Both the position numbers and the translations under genes were made by a program. This document shows, one piece after another, positions 1 to 6,356 of a stretch of 8,545 nt of DNA. Source of the stretch: CAZISM01 sp964541895 (GTDB lineage: Bacteria; Zhuqueibacterota; Zhuqueibacteria; Residuimicrobiales; Residuimicrobiaceae); contig CAZISM010000183.1 of the NCBI GenBank assembly GCA_964541895.1, positions 1 to 8,545 of the forward strand, in the 5' to 3' direction. The stretch's first letter is position 1; each line of letters begins with the position of its first letter. The notes beneath the pieces were generated by a model. That model saw only the letters and a program-made list of their open reading frames with translations. It did not search any database and was not told the origin of the DNA.

Positions 1-569
1 GGCGGAATAATGGCATTGACCCGCGATCCGTCCGGCAGGCGGGCATCCACCATGGGGCTGGATTCATCAACGCGGCGGCCGACCTGCGAGACGATGCGGT
101 CGATGATATGCAACAGATGCATATCGTCCTTGAACACCGTGTTGGTCCGTTCCAGCTTGCCGAACCGTTCCACATATACCTGTTTAAAGGTGTTGACGAG
201 AATATCCGAAATCGAGGGATCGGTCAGCAGCGGTTCCAGAGGACCCAGACCAAAGGTTTCATTGAGTATCTCCTCCACCAGCCGGTCACGGTTCAAATCC
301 GGAGCAATGTCGGTCTCTTCGGCCAGGTCCGCCACCACCTCGCGAACCTGTGCATGCAGCACGTCTTTGGCGATGGTGTCCAGCCGCATCAGATCGAGGC
401 GATCGATCAGACGCCGGTGTATCTTTTCCTTGACCTCATAGTAGTGCGGCAGGGTGCGCTGCACCACCGACGGCGGCACCCGCACTTCCGGTTCAGCGGC
501 GATCGTAACGGTTTCGCGCTCCTTGACCGGGGCACGACTGTTGTCCTGCAGTCTTTTCAATAGTCCCAT
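1..569 (-). CDS. cpaF: Tad pilus secretion ATPase CpaF/TadA, N-terminal 189 codons (runs off left edge)
   Basis: This is the start of the hexameric cytoplasmic ATPase that powers Flp pilus assembly. I translated the minus strand from the ATG at 569; it stays open to the window edge, so the Walker A and B motifs are not visible. The first 40 or so residues are a variable linker (MGLLKRLQDN start). A helical region follows (about 45-125), then the CpaF family region with ISDILVNTFKQVYVERFGKL, FKDD, and near the edge VDARLPDGSRVNAIIPP, the stretch that precedes the nucleotide-binding core in CpaF, TadA and VirB11-type ATPases. The ATG shares one base with the cpaE stop (TGATG), and an AGAGGA ribosome binding site lies in the last cpaE codons, so the two are probably translationally coupled. 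Family assignment is firm; full length and catalytic integrity cannot be judged here. Confidence 0.95.
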   Translation of the reverse strand, partial: MGLLKRLQDNSRAPVKERETVTIAAEPEVRVPPSVVQRTLPHYYEVKEKIHRRLIDRLDLMRLDTIAKDVLHAQVREVVADLAEETDIAPDLNRDRLVEEILNETFGLGPLEPLLTDPSISDILVNTFKQVYVERFGKLERTNTVFKDDMHLLHIIDRIVSQVGRRVDESSPMVDARLPDGSRVNAIIP

Positions 570-1777
570 CAGATTCCTCTGGCCGGAAACAGTTTTTTAA
601 ACAGGGCCCCCCTGCTTTTTTCCGCCTCCCCATCAGCGGCAATGTTCATGGTGCCGTTAAAGCGATCCAGCAAATCGCTCAGGCTTTGCGTCAGCCTCGA
701 TTTGGGTATGCTTTGGCTCAACGGAATACCCTCATTGATGGATCGGATCAATGTGCTGTACTCCTGGTTGGGAATGCGCCAAAAGATCGGCATTCCGATG
801 GTGCGTTCCACGGCATCGGGATCCAGCGCTTCGTGAGCCACATACCGGTTCATGATCAGATGCACCTTTTCTCCGCCATAGCCGAGACGCTGAAACAGCT
901 CGATGCAGCGCTTGGCGTTATACACAGCCGGGACGTCGAACGTGGACAGCATCAGAATGATATCCGCCTCATCGAGCAGTTTCAGGTTAAGCTCATCGAA
1001 CGACGGCGGCGTATCGACAAAAATATAATCGAACATGGAGCGCATCAGACTCACCATCGGCTCCACGTGGGATGCTTTGATGGCTTCCGCCTCTTCAATG
1101 CGGCTCGAGCCGTTGAGGAAATGGACGCCGCAGTCCGCTCTCGACAGCGCCCCTTTCAACAGTGTCGGATCTATTTCTTGGAGATGCTGGATGATATCTA
1201 TCATGGTATATTGCGGCTGGATGTTGAGGAACAGGGCCGCCTGGCCGAGTTGAAAGTTCCAATCCACCAGCAGCACCTCTTTTCGGCTGCGGTTGAGCGT
1301 GGTGACGGCGAGGTTGGTGGCCAGGGTGGTGGTGCCAACCCCGCCCTTGACGCCGAACAGGGCAACGAGTTTACCGCGGCTGGCTGGTTGGCTGGACTGC
1401 TTTTTCAGCCGCCGTGCGCTCTGCAGACCTTCCTGCAAATCCTGCACGCGAAACGGTTGAATCCAGAATTCACGAGCGCCGGCGCGCATGGCGCGAATGA
1501 TCAGATCCGGCTTGGCGTGCGGCGCGGTGACAAACAGGGAGCACTCGGGCAATTCGGTGGATATTTTTTCTGCACATTTCAGAGCTGGTTCTTCCAGAGG
1601 CGCCAGGCTCAGCACCACCACGTCCACATCACTTTTTTTCAGCAGCGCCAACCCTCTGGAGAGGTCTGACTCCTCACCCACGATCGTCACATCGTCCATC
1701 TCGCCCAGCGCGACTTTGAGCGCATGGCGGGCGGATGGATCCGGATCAATGAGGATTAAAGAGATCAGCTTCGTCAT
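569..1777 (-). CDS. cpaE: Tad pilus localisation ATPase CpaE/TadZ (receiver-like domain plus MinD/ParA-like ATPase)
   Basis: This is a 402-residue protein of the CpaE/TadZ family, which marks the cellular site where the Tad machine assembles. Residues about 4-120 look like an atypical receiver: the early acidic patch (LILIDPDPS) is kept, but the usual phosphoacceptor position reads VVVLSLAP, with Ser57 where Asp is expected, so classical phosphorylation is unlikely. Residues about 127-360 are a MinD/ParA-type ATPase with the deviant Walker A motif GVKGGVGTTT (Lys134 to Thr141), LLVDWNFQLG, and a Walker B-like DYIFVDTPP (Asp245). The second Walker A lysine typical of MinD, in KGG, is present. 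I chose the ATG at 1777; a TTG two codons upstream (1783) is also possible because GGA lies about 5 nt before it. The gene sits 35 nt after the tadG-like stop and overlaps cpaF by one base. Confidence in family is high. Confidence 0.94.
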   Translation of the reverse strand: MTKLISLILIDPDPSARHALKVALGEMDDVTIVGEESDLSRGLALLKKSDVDVVVLSLAPLEEPALKCAEKISTELPECSLFVTAPHAKPDLIIRAMRAGAREFWIQPFRVQDLQEGLQSARRLKKQSSQPASRGKLVALFGVKGGVGTTTLATNLAVTTLNRSRKEVLLVDWNFQLGQAALFLNIQPQYTMIDIIQHLQEIDPTLLKGALSRADCGVHFLNGSSRIEEAEAIKASHVEPMVSLMRSMFDYIFVDTPPSFDELNLKLLDEADIILMLSTFDVPAVYNAKRCIELFQRLGYGGEKVHLIMNRYVAHEALDPDAVERTIGMPIFWRIPNQEYSTLIRSINEGIPLSQSIPKSRLTQSLSDLLDRFNGTMNIAADGEAEKSRGALFKKLFPARGI

Positions 1778-1812
1778 CTGCAATGGGTTCCAATCAAACT
1801 ACAAGTTTGTAC

Positions 1813-2775
1813 TTATTGAGCAAGATGCACACCATATAGAATCGAATAGCCGCCGCTGCCATAGGAACCGTGGGTGATCATTTTGACAAATCGGCCGATC
1901 ACATTCTTGCCTTGCATGCCTTCGATAAAAAATGCCGCCAGCCCGATGCAGGTAATCTCATTCCTGCCCGAATCGGGCGGATAAGCGGGATCATATAACG
2001 GAATTTTGACCACACGCGGACTGGACATACCCACGAACAGGGAACTCTCAACATGATCTCCCGCCCAAAAGGCGTTTGGGTCCAGGCCTATCAAGTCGGT
2101 GATCCCCTGTGAGGTCGGACCGGTTTTGTTGCCCGGCTCAACCTGCAGGACATCGCCTATGTACACCCAGTGGGCAGTGCCGTAACGGATGTTGTCTTCA
2201 TATACGCTGGCTCCGGTCTCGGGTGTGCCTCTGTTGATAGGCGGAAAATCGATGGGATAAAAATAGCTCGGCTCGGTGCCGGCCGCTCCGATGGAACCGG
2301 ATTTTATCAGCACCGCTTCTCCCACCTGCCAATTAAATTTTGGCACACCCCATGGCCGCATGCCACTGGTGCCCTGCAACGTCCCTGCATCGGCCGACGC
2401 CTGCCTTATAATGGATAGCTGTGGAATGCCAAACGCTTGCATAAAAAACGTTGGCAGATCCCGCGTCACCCGCACCTGAATGCGCGTGGCGGTCGGAAAG
2501 GTCACGTTGGCGGGAGAAATTTGTACTGGCGTATTGATGCAATCGTTCCGGCCGGCAAAGGCGATCGCGCGATCCGTAGCTTCATCAGTGTTATAGATCA
2601 ATCCGGAGGCCCCTGCGAGTGCCGCGGCATCTACGGCGTTTTGCAGTTGCGTGTTGGCCGTGAGAACATAACCGACATCAATCGCCCAGGCGGCAAAACC
2701 GATCACAAAGGTCAGGCCGATGGCGGACAACACCAGCATGTTCCCCTGTTCATTCTTGAGCAGCTTTTTCATCAT
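1813..2775 (-). CDS. tadG: TadG-like Flp pilus assembly protein with Tad_C-type C-terminal region
   Basis: This is a 320-residue membrane-anchored protein probably displayed in the periplasm as part of the Tad apparatus. The N-terminus is a short basic head, then QGNMLVLSAIGL and a transmembrane helix at about 12-33, followed by AIDVGYVLTANTQLQNAVD and AAALAGA, the characteristic TadG/TadE-like N-terminal segment. Unlike Flp and TadE it has Leu, not Glu, five residues after the Gly, so prepilin cleavage is doubtful. The C-terminal half carries MRPWGVP (about 139-145), DNIRYG (about 194-199) and VEPGNKTGPTSQG (about 212-224), a pattern I know from the TadG-related C-terminal domain of many non-proteobacterial Tad loci. 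There is no von Willebrand A domain, which the classical larger TadG has. Two ATGs lie in tandem at the start (2775 and 2772); cpaC ends 9 nt upstream. It occupies the slot where Caulobacter-type loci have cpaD. Exact role unknown. Confidence 0.85.
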   Translation of the reverse strand: MMKKLLKNEQGNMLVLSAIGLTFVIGFAAWAIDVGYVLTANTQLQNAVDAAALAGASGLIYNTDEATDRAIAFAGRNDCINTPVQISPANVTFPTATRIQVRVTRDLPTFFMQAFGIPQLSIIRQASADAGTLQGTSGMRPWGVPKFNWQVGEAVLIKSGSIGAAGTEPSYFYPIDFPPINRGTPETGASVYEDNIRYGTAHWVYIGDVLQVEPGNKTGPTSQGITDLIGLDPNAFWAGDHVESSLFVGMSSPRVVKIPLYDPAYPPDSGRNEITCIGLAAFFIEGMQGKNVIGRFVKMITHGSYGSGGYSILYGVHLAQ

Positions 2776-2784
2776 AGTCTCAAC

Positions 2785-3831
2785 TCACGGTTGCATGGTT
2801 CTCGTAAACACCGCATCCTGGACATCGCCGGCCTGCACGATGGCCGGCGCCGCCATAACCAGCAGTTCACTCTCTTTGCGGGTAAAGTGGCTGCTGCTGA
2901 ACAGTTTTCCCAGCACCGGGACAGAGCCCAGCAACGGGATTTTTGAAATCGACTTGCTCATTTCGCTGGAGAGCAGTCCGCCGATCACCAGGTACTGGCC
3001 CTGACGCAATTCGACGGTGGACTCGGTGCGACGGCTGCTGATATTGGGAATGCTGAATCCGCTCAACATGATGCCGTTGGCAAAATCGAGGCTGCTGACC
3101 TCGGCCACCACTTTGAGGTGGATCATCTCGGAATCCAGCACCGTGGGCGTAAACCGCAATTTGATGCCATACTCTTCGAACTGAATGGTCACGGTCTGCT
3201 GACCGCCGGAGCCGGAGGCAATCGGTACCGGAAAGCGGCCGCCGGCGAGAAAGCTCGCTTCGGCACCGTCGATGACGCTGAGGTTGGGCCTCGCCAGCAC
3301 GGTGAGCAGGCTCTGGTCCTCCAGCGCTTTAATAATGGCGGAAAGGTTCTGCGTCGGCACATTGACAAAAAAATCTACGGCATCGCCAAGGGTGAGCGGA
3401 TCGGTGGGCGAGTTGACTTTGCCGCCATAACTGCCCAGGTGGATCGCTTCCGAACCGACCTTGATCCCCTTGCTGAGCATATCGACGCCGAACTCTTTGA
3501 GGTTGCTCTTGTTGACCTCGAGAAAACGTACCTGCAGATTCACCTGATGGCTGGAACGCTCTTTTTGCACCTGCAGCCTGTACTGCTGGACCTGTTCCTG
3601 TTCGTTCCACACCACCAGACTGGTGACACCGGCTTCTTTACCGTTGATCAGCAATTGCGAGGTGGAGGTCACCGAGGCATCGGCGATGTCGGTATTGGCG
3701 ATGGACACCCGCTTGACCGCCTCGGGGAAATTCAGCACGGTCGACTGTCCCACGAACACTGTCACCCGGTCCGCCGCTGTCATGCGGCCGCACAGAATCG
3801 CCAGCAGGAATAGCAATGTCAACTTTTTCAT
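2785..3831 (-). CDS. cpaC: Tad outer-membrane secretin CpaC/RcpA
   Basis: This 348-residue secretin should form the multimeric outer-membrane channel through which the Flp pilus leaves the cell. It has a Sec signal peptide (MKKLTLLFLLAILCGRMTAA, likely cut near residue 20). A pilus-secretin N-terminal domain follows at about 21-92 (VTVFVGQSTVLNFPEAVKRV, then SIANTDIADASV and LLINGKEAGVTSLVVW). Next comes the connecting segment VNLQVRFLEVNKSNLKEFGVD, and the secretin core at about 165-333, including LARPNLSVIDG, GIKLRFTPTV, GQYLVIGGLL (about 278-287) and the signature end VPVLGKLFSS (about 304-313). It is shorter than many alphaproteobacterial CpaC proteins and ends soon after the secretin core. 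The ATG at 3831 follows a weak GGGA site after a 51-nt spacer from cpaB, the longest gap between tadV and cpaF. No CpaD/RcpB partner gene is visible, so pore maturation may use another factor. Family call is very secure. Confidence 0.96.
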   Translation of the reverse strand: MKKLTLLFLLAILCGRMTAADRVTVFVGQSTVLNFPEAVKRVSIANTDIADASVTSTSQLLINGKEAGVTSLVVWNEQEQVQQYRLQVQKERSSHQVNLQVRFLEVNKSNLKEFGVDMLSKGIKVGSEAIHLGSYGGKVNSPTDPLTLGDAVDFFVNVPTQNLSAIIKALEDQSLLTVLARPNLSVIDGAEASFLAGGRFPVPIASGSGGQQTVTIQFEEYGIKLRFTPTVLDSEMIHLKVVAEVSSLDFANGIMLSGFSIPNISSRRTESTVELRQGQYLVIGGLLSSEMSKSISKIPLLGSVPVLGKLFSSSHFTRKESELLVMAAPAIVQAGDVQDAVFTRTMQP

Positions 3832-3882
3832 AAGTGTTCCCGAATACTAGAGTACCTTTGCTTCAAGAGCAGGACCGTGCGA

Positions 3883-4758
3883 CTATTTTTTTGTCTTTTC
3901 CTCTTTCACCGTGCCCCCTTCGAGGATCACTTCCGATCGCACGTTGGAACGGAGCACTTCGACCACCTTGACCGGCGGCGGCTCGGCTGCCGGCGCTTTC
4001 TCTGTTTCACGGACCAGAGGGCGCACCGGGGTTGCCGCTTTACGGCCGCTGGTGATCAGCTCCTTAAGCTGGATTCCGCCGGTGTCGGTTTCCTTGCGAT
4101 CCACCATGTTGCGCAGAGTGAGCTGCAATTTGCCTTCATTGCTGCCCAGAGCCAGCTTTTCTGCCTGTTCCGGGGATACCAGCAACGTCACCGATTGCAC
4201 TGTGACAGGATCTTCATCGCCCTTGCGAAAGGTCTGATCCACCGCCAATACTTCGATGTCCTCAAGAATGATGCGGGTAGTCGCCTCTTCTTTTTTCGTC
4301 GACGGCGATACGGTGACCAGCACGTCGACACGGGTGTGCGGTAAAATGAAACCGCTGACGCCGCTGACCACATTGACCGCTACGGTCATGGCCCGCAGGC
4401 CCGGAGGGATCAGCCCGAGAAAGCCGCCGGTAGAACCGCGAGGCGCCAGTTTGGATTCAAGAATGGCTTCGCCGGTGTAAACGTCCGTACGCACGACGCG
4501 ACCAATGGCTGAATCGATGGCAGCAAAGGAGCCCTCGCTCACCAGATCAGCCGGCCAATCGGCCGCGCGAATCATGGTCGGCTCCAGTTTGGTCCCCAGG
4601 TGCAAATTTTGCGTCGCCACTACCACCTGCTTTACCGACACATTGGCCGGGGCAACGTGCCCTCTCTGCTTTTGCAGATAGCGGTACACACCCAGCGTGG
4701 CCAGAATGCCGGTTATGATGGCGATGGGTATCATCCAGTTGGGTCGAAGTAAAAACAT
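3883..4758 (-). CDS. cpaB: Tad pilus periplasmic assembly protein CpaB/RcpC (SAF domain)
   Basis: This 291-residue inner-membrane-anchored periplasmic protein acts with the CpaC secretin in Flp pilus export. A transmembrane helix spans about 8-28 (WMIPIAIITGILATLGVY). A SAF domain follows at about 41-104, with VVVATQNLHLGTKLEPTMI and the RcpC-type end TGEAILESKLAP. The RcpC region then shows the family hallmark LIPPGLRAMTVAV (about 116-128) and VSGFILPHTRVDVLVTV, and continues through VTLLVSPEQAEKLALG. The tail is a proline-rich linker, the segment VKVVEVLRSN, and a lysine-rich end. The start is the ATG at 4758, six nucleotides after the tadE stop; its ribosome binding site (GGAAGG) is made from the last codons of tadE. 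All expected parts are present and uninterrupted. Confidence 0.96.
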   Translation of the reverse strand: MFLLRPNWMIPIAIITGILATLGVYRYLQKQRGHVAPANVSVKQVVVATQNLHLGTKLEPTMIRAADWPADLVSEGSFAAIDSAIGRVVRTDVYTGEAILESKLAPRGSTGGFLGLIPPGLRAMTVAVNVVSGVSGFILPHTRVDVLVTVSPSTKKEEATTRIILEDIEVLAVDQTFRKGDEDPVTVQSVTLLVSPEQAEKLALGSNEGKLQLTLRNMVDRKETDTGGIQLKELITSGRKAATPVRPLVRETEKAPAAEPPPVKVVEVLRSNVRSEVILEGGTVKEEKTKK

Positions 4759-4764
4759 GAGACT

Positions 4765-5163
4765 CTATCCTTCCCAGCGCATGGTAGCGCTGCGTGACAA
4801 TTGCAGGTTTCGATTCAATCCGGGGATGATGGCGCCGGTGATAGTCGTATAGGTCAGCGAAACCGTCACCCGTATCTCGCTGGCACTGTTGGGTCCGGAG
4901 ATGCTCACCGAGGCACCGGAAATATTCCCGGAGCTCAAGACGTTGAGCGCAGTGGTGCGGGCCTGTGTGAAATTCGTGCCGCTGACCGCCGCCACTCTGG
5001 CGCCCTCGCGAGCGGCACCGGACATGACGTTGACGGTCATCCATAACCGCCCGAACTCGATGATGCCAAACAGAATGATGGTGAACACGGGCAGGATCAA
5101 CGCCAGTTCTACGATCGACTGTCCGTTCTCACAGCCATTCTGTTTATGTCTGAATCGGATCAC
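4765..5163 (-). CDS. tadE: TadE-family pseudopilin
   Basis: This is a 132-residue pseudopilin of the TadE family, a minor pilin-like protein needed for Flp pilus formation and matured by the TadV peptidase. I place the start at the GTG at 5163, which overlaps the tadV stop as GTGA and is preceded by GGGAG with 5 nt spacing. A GTG at 5223 and an ATG at 5202 extend the frame upstream but lack such a site and would lie inside tadV. The N-terminus is a basic, polar leader followed by NGQSIVELALILPVF: cleavage is expected between Gly14 and Gln15, with Glu19 at the +5 position as in type IVb pilins. A hydrophobic helix runs about 17-37, then IIEFGRLWMTVNVMSGAARE, GARVAA, and a beta-rich C-terminus. 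No separate tadF is present in the window. Confidence 0.93.
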   Translation of the reverse strand: MIRFRHKQNGCENGQSIVELALILPVFTIILFGIIEFGRLWMTVNVMSGAAREGARVAAVSGTNFTQARTTALNVLSSGNISGASVSISGPNSASEIRVTVSLTYTTITGAIIPGLNRNLQLSRSATMRWEG

Positions 5164-5648
5164 AAGAGCTCCCTGGCGCGATGAATAAATAGAGTAACCC
5201 ATGTCCCGGCCGCAATCGCCCACCCATAAGGCACGGTCAAAGCGTCGGGCTGGTCCTCAATGGAAGGAAGCCTGGAGGTTTGAAACGAGGAACGATGTAC
5301 CAGCAGTAGAATCGCAGCCAGCAAGCCACCCGCCAACGTAGTAAAGAAAAAAACCGTCAAAATCCACCTCAACCCCAGGACCGCTCCTACCGCTGCCATC
5401 AGTTTAAGATCGCCGGCGCCCATGCCGTTCAACAGGTACAACGGCAGCATCAGGAGCAAGCCCAATGCAAGCCCTGTCAATGACAGCCACAATCCGGACA
5501 GGCCGTGCAGCAGAACTTGACCGGCGATGCCGATTAACAAAAGAGGCAGAGTAATGAAATTGGGAATCAGCCGCCACCGTCCATCCCAGTACACGACCGC
5601 GACCATAGCCAGAGCAAGAATAACGAGCAGTACGATAGACAACGACAT
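5160..5648 (-). CDS. tadV: Prepilin peptidase TadV/CpaA (aspartyl protease, family A24)
   Basis: This is a 162-residue polytopic inner-membrane aspartyl protease that cleaves the leader from Flp and TadE. Both active-site motifs are visible: Asp22 in VVYWDGRWRLIPNFITLPLL and Asp80 in GMGAGDLKLMAAVG. The protein has about five or six hydrophobic helices and no N-terminal methylase domain, as expected for the short CpaA/TadV form. I start it at the ATG at 5648, which leads straight into the first membrane helix. AAAGGG lies 12 nt upstream, slightly far. The frame extends to a TTG at 5702, but that would add an unlikely 18-residue polar extension (containing a Cys) and has no ribosome binding site. 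The 213-nt spacer back to flp holds an unusual inverted repeat that may tune expression of this and later genes relative to the pilin. Confidence 0.94.
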   Translation of the reverse strand: MSLSIVLLVILALAMVAVVYWDGRWRLIPNFITLPLLLIGIAGQVLLHGLSGLWLSLTGLALGLLLMLPLYLLNGMGAGDLKLMAAVGAVLGLRWILTVFFFTTLAGGLLAAILLLVHRSSFQTSRLPSIEDQPDALTVPYGWAIAAGTWVTLFIHRARELL

Positions 5649-5677
5649 GACATTTGCCAACCCTTTACCACAGTGTT

Positions 5678-5823
5678 GAGCCGGCACATTTGAACCAAAC
5701 AATCGGATGGGGTTGATGCCGAACCAGGGCCTGAAACAGCACTACGATCTATGAGGCGTGCTTGCCCCCTCACGAGAAAGAGCGATGGGGCGGCATCGTG
5801 TTTGTGTATCAATGTGCCGGCTC
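5678..5823. repeat. 13-bp perfect inverted repeat bounding a 146-bp flp-tadV spacer element
   Basis: GAGCCGGCACATT at 5678-5690 is repeated exactly in reverse complement (AATGTGCCGGCTC) at 5811-5823. Nested inside is a second 7-bp pair, GATGCCG at 5715-5721 and CGGCATC at 5791-5797. On the flp-tad transcript these pairs could fold into a long branched stem that separates the pilin message from the assembly genes. The alternative is a small inserted element with terminal inverted repeats. The right arm lies about 40 nt after the flp stop and the left arm about 30 nt before the tadV ATG. The repeats are certain; the function is inferred. Confidence 0.6.
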
Positions 5824-5861
5824 GTTTTTTTGAAACGCCGGCGCAGAGCGCGGCGCAGAGG

Positions 5862-6076
5862 CTATATCGCGTTGGCGACGTTGTTGATGACACCGGTGAT
5901 GTTGACACCCAGCAACGTCANNNNNNNNNNNNNNNNNNNNNNNNNNNNNNNNNNNNNNNNNNNNNNNNNNNNNNNNNNNNNNNNNNNNNNNNNNNNNNNN
6001 NNNNNNNNNNNNNNNNNNNNTATTCCGACAGCGTTTGACCCTTTTGTTTCCGGAACAGATTTTTGATCAGCGACAT
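5862..6076 (-). CDS. flp: Flp-type (type IVb) major pilin, interrupted by an assembly gap
   Basis: This is the pilin subunit of the Tad/Flp pilus. The 5' part (6076 to 6021) reads MSLIKNLFRKQKGQTLSE and then a codon starting TA, presumably Tyr. That is a short basic leader, the prepilin cleavage site Gly13|Gln14 and Glu18-Tyr19 at +5/+6, the exact Flp hallmark. The 3' part (5920 to 5862) reads TLLGVNITGVINNVANAI then TAG, matching the usual Flp C-terminal end (an LG-N segment followed by NNVA). The hydrophobic core in between is lost in the Ns. The ATG has a good AAAGGAG site 7 nt upstream. The known pieces add to 115 nt, so one intact gene needs a true gap of 2 modulo 3, not exactly 100; a usual Flp length of about 50-65 residues implies roughly 38-83 missing bases. 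The pieces could also be the outer ends of two tandem flp copies. Confidence 0.9.
5921..6020. other. Assembly gap (100 N) inside the flp pilin gene
   Basis: Exactly 100 undetermined bases, the customary placeholder for a gap of unknown size. It cuts the flp gene after codon 18 and resumes 18 codons before the stop. The length is not in frame with the flanking coding sequence, so it should not be read as a true distance. Confidence 0.98.
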
Positions 6077-6147
6077 GATAACTCTCCTTTGATTAGGATG
6101 TGGGTTAAGGGATTAATACAACGCTTGGATGCTCCAGGTGGCTCCAT
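6067..6147 (-). CDS. Possible 26-residue leader peptide overlapping the flp start
   Basis: A short frame starts at the ATG at 6147 behind a strong AAAGGA site with 5 nt spacing. It encodes MEPPGASKRCINPLTHILIK followed by six more residues, and ends at 6067, ten bases inside flp in another frame. Its last codons pass through the flp ribosome binding site, so translation could couple to or occlude flp initiation. It resembles no family I know and could be chance; the good ribosome binding site is the main support. Confidence 0.25.
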   Translation of the reverse strand: MEPPGASKRCINPLTHILIKGELSCR

Positions 6148-6255
6148 CACCTTCCTTTCTGAATTAGAATTTTTTCCGTTGGCCAGGTTGTTGTAAGCTG
6201 ATTGTGTCCATTCTACCTATACCTGTGATTCAGCCATTTTCTCCAATTATGCCTA

Positions 6256-6271
6256 TTCAAAACACATGCCA
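6256..6271 (-). promoter_or_regulatory. Sigma-54-like -24/-12 promoter element for the flp-tad operon
   Basis: Reading toward flp, the sequence is TGGCATGTGTTTTGAA. It matches the sigma-54 consensus TGGCACG-N4-TTGC(A/T) at TGGCA and G in the -24 half and at TTG and the final A in the -12 half, with correct spacing. The mismatches are T for C at the sixth base and A for C at -12; the latter is normally important, so this is a candidate only. It would start transcription near 6245. A sigma-70 promoter nearby (for example a TATAGG or TAGAAT -10 around 6208-6222) cannot be excluded. Confidence 0.35.
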
Positions 6272-6356
6272 CGATCTTGCTAAAGACACAGCAACCATAA
6301 CTGCACTAAATTTATTGAATTATAATTAATGGGTTTTGAACGGAAACGGGCAAGAG

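Noticed and set aside
686..1669. 327-codon plus-strand open frame across cpaE
   Set aside because: It is antisense to a gene with clear CpaE motifs along its full length, and its product lacks any recognisable domain; a by-product of GC-rich codon usage.
1800..1811. 12-bp dyad TACAAGTTTGTA between the tadG-like stop and cpaE
   Set aside because: Too short to be meaningful, with no T-tract or operator context; likely chance.
3118..3813. 231-codon plus-strand open frame across cpaC
   Set aside because: Antisense to the secretin, rich in His, Gly and Arg in the manner of frame shadows, with no family features.
5649..5702. N-terminal extension of tadV to a TTG at 5702
   Set aside because: No ribosome binding site, an unlikely polar extension before the first membrane helix, and it would include one arm of the inverted repeat.
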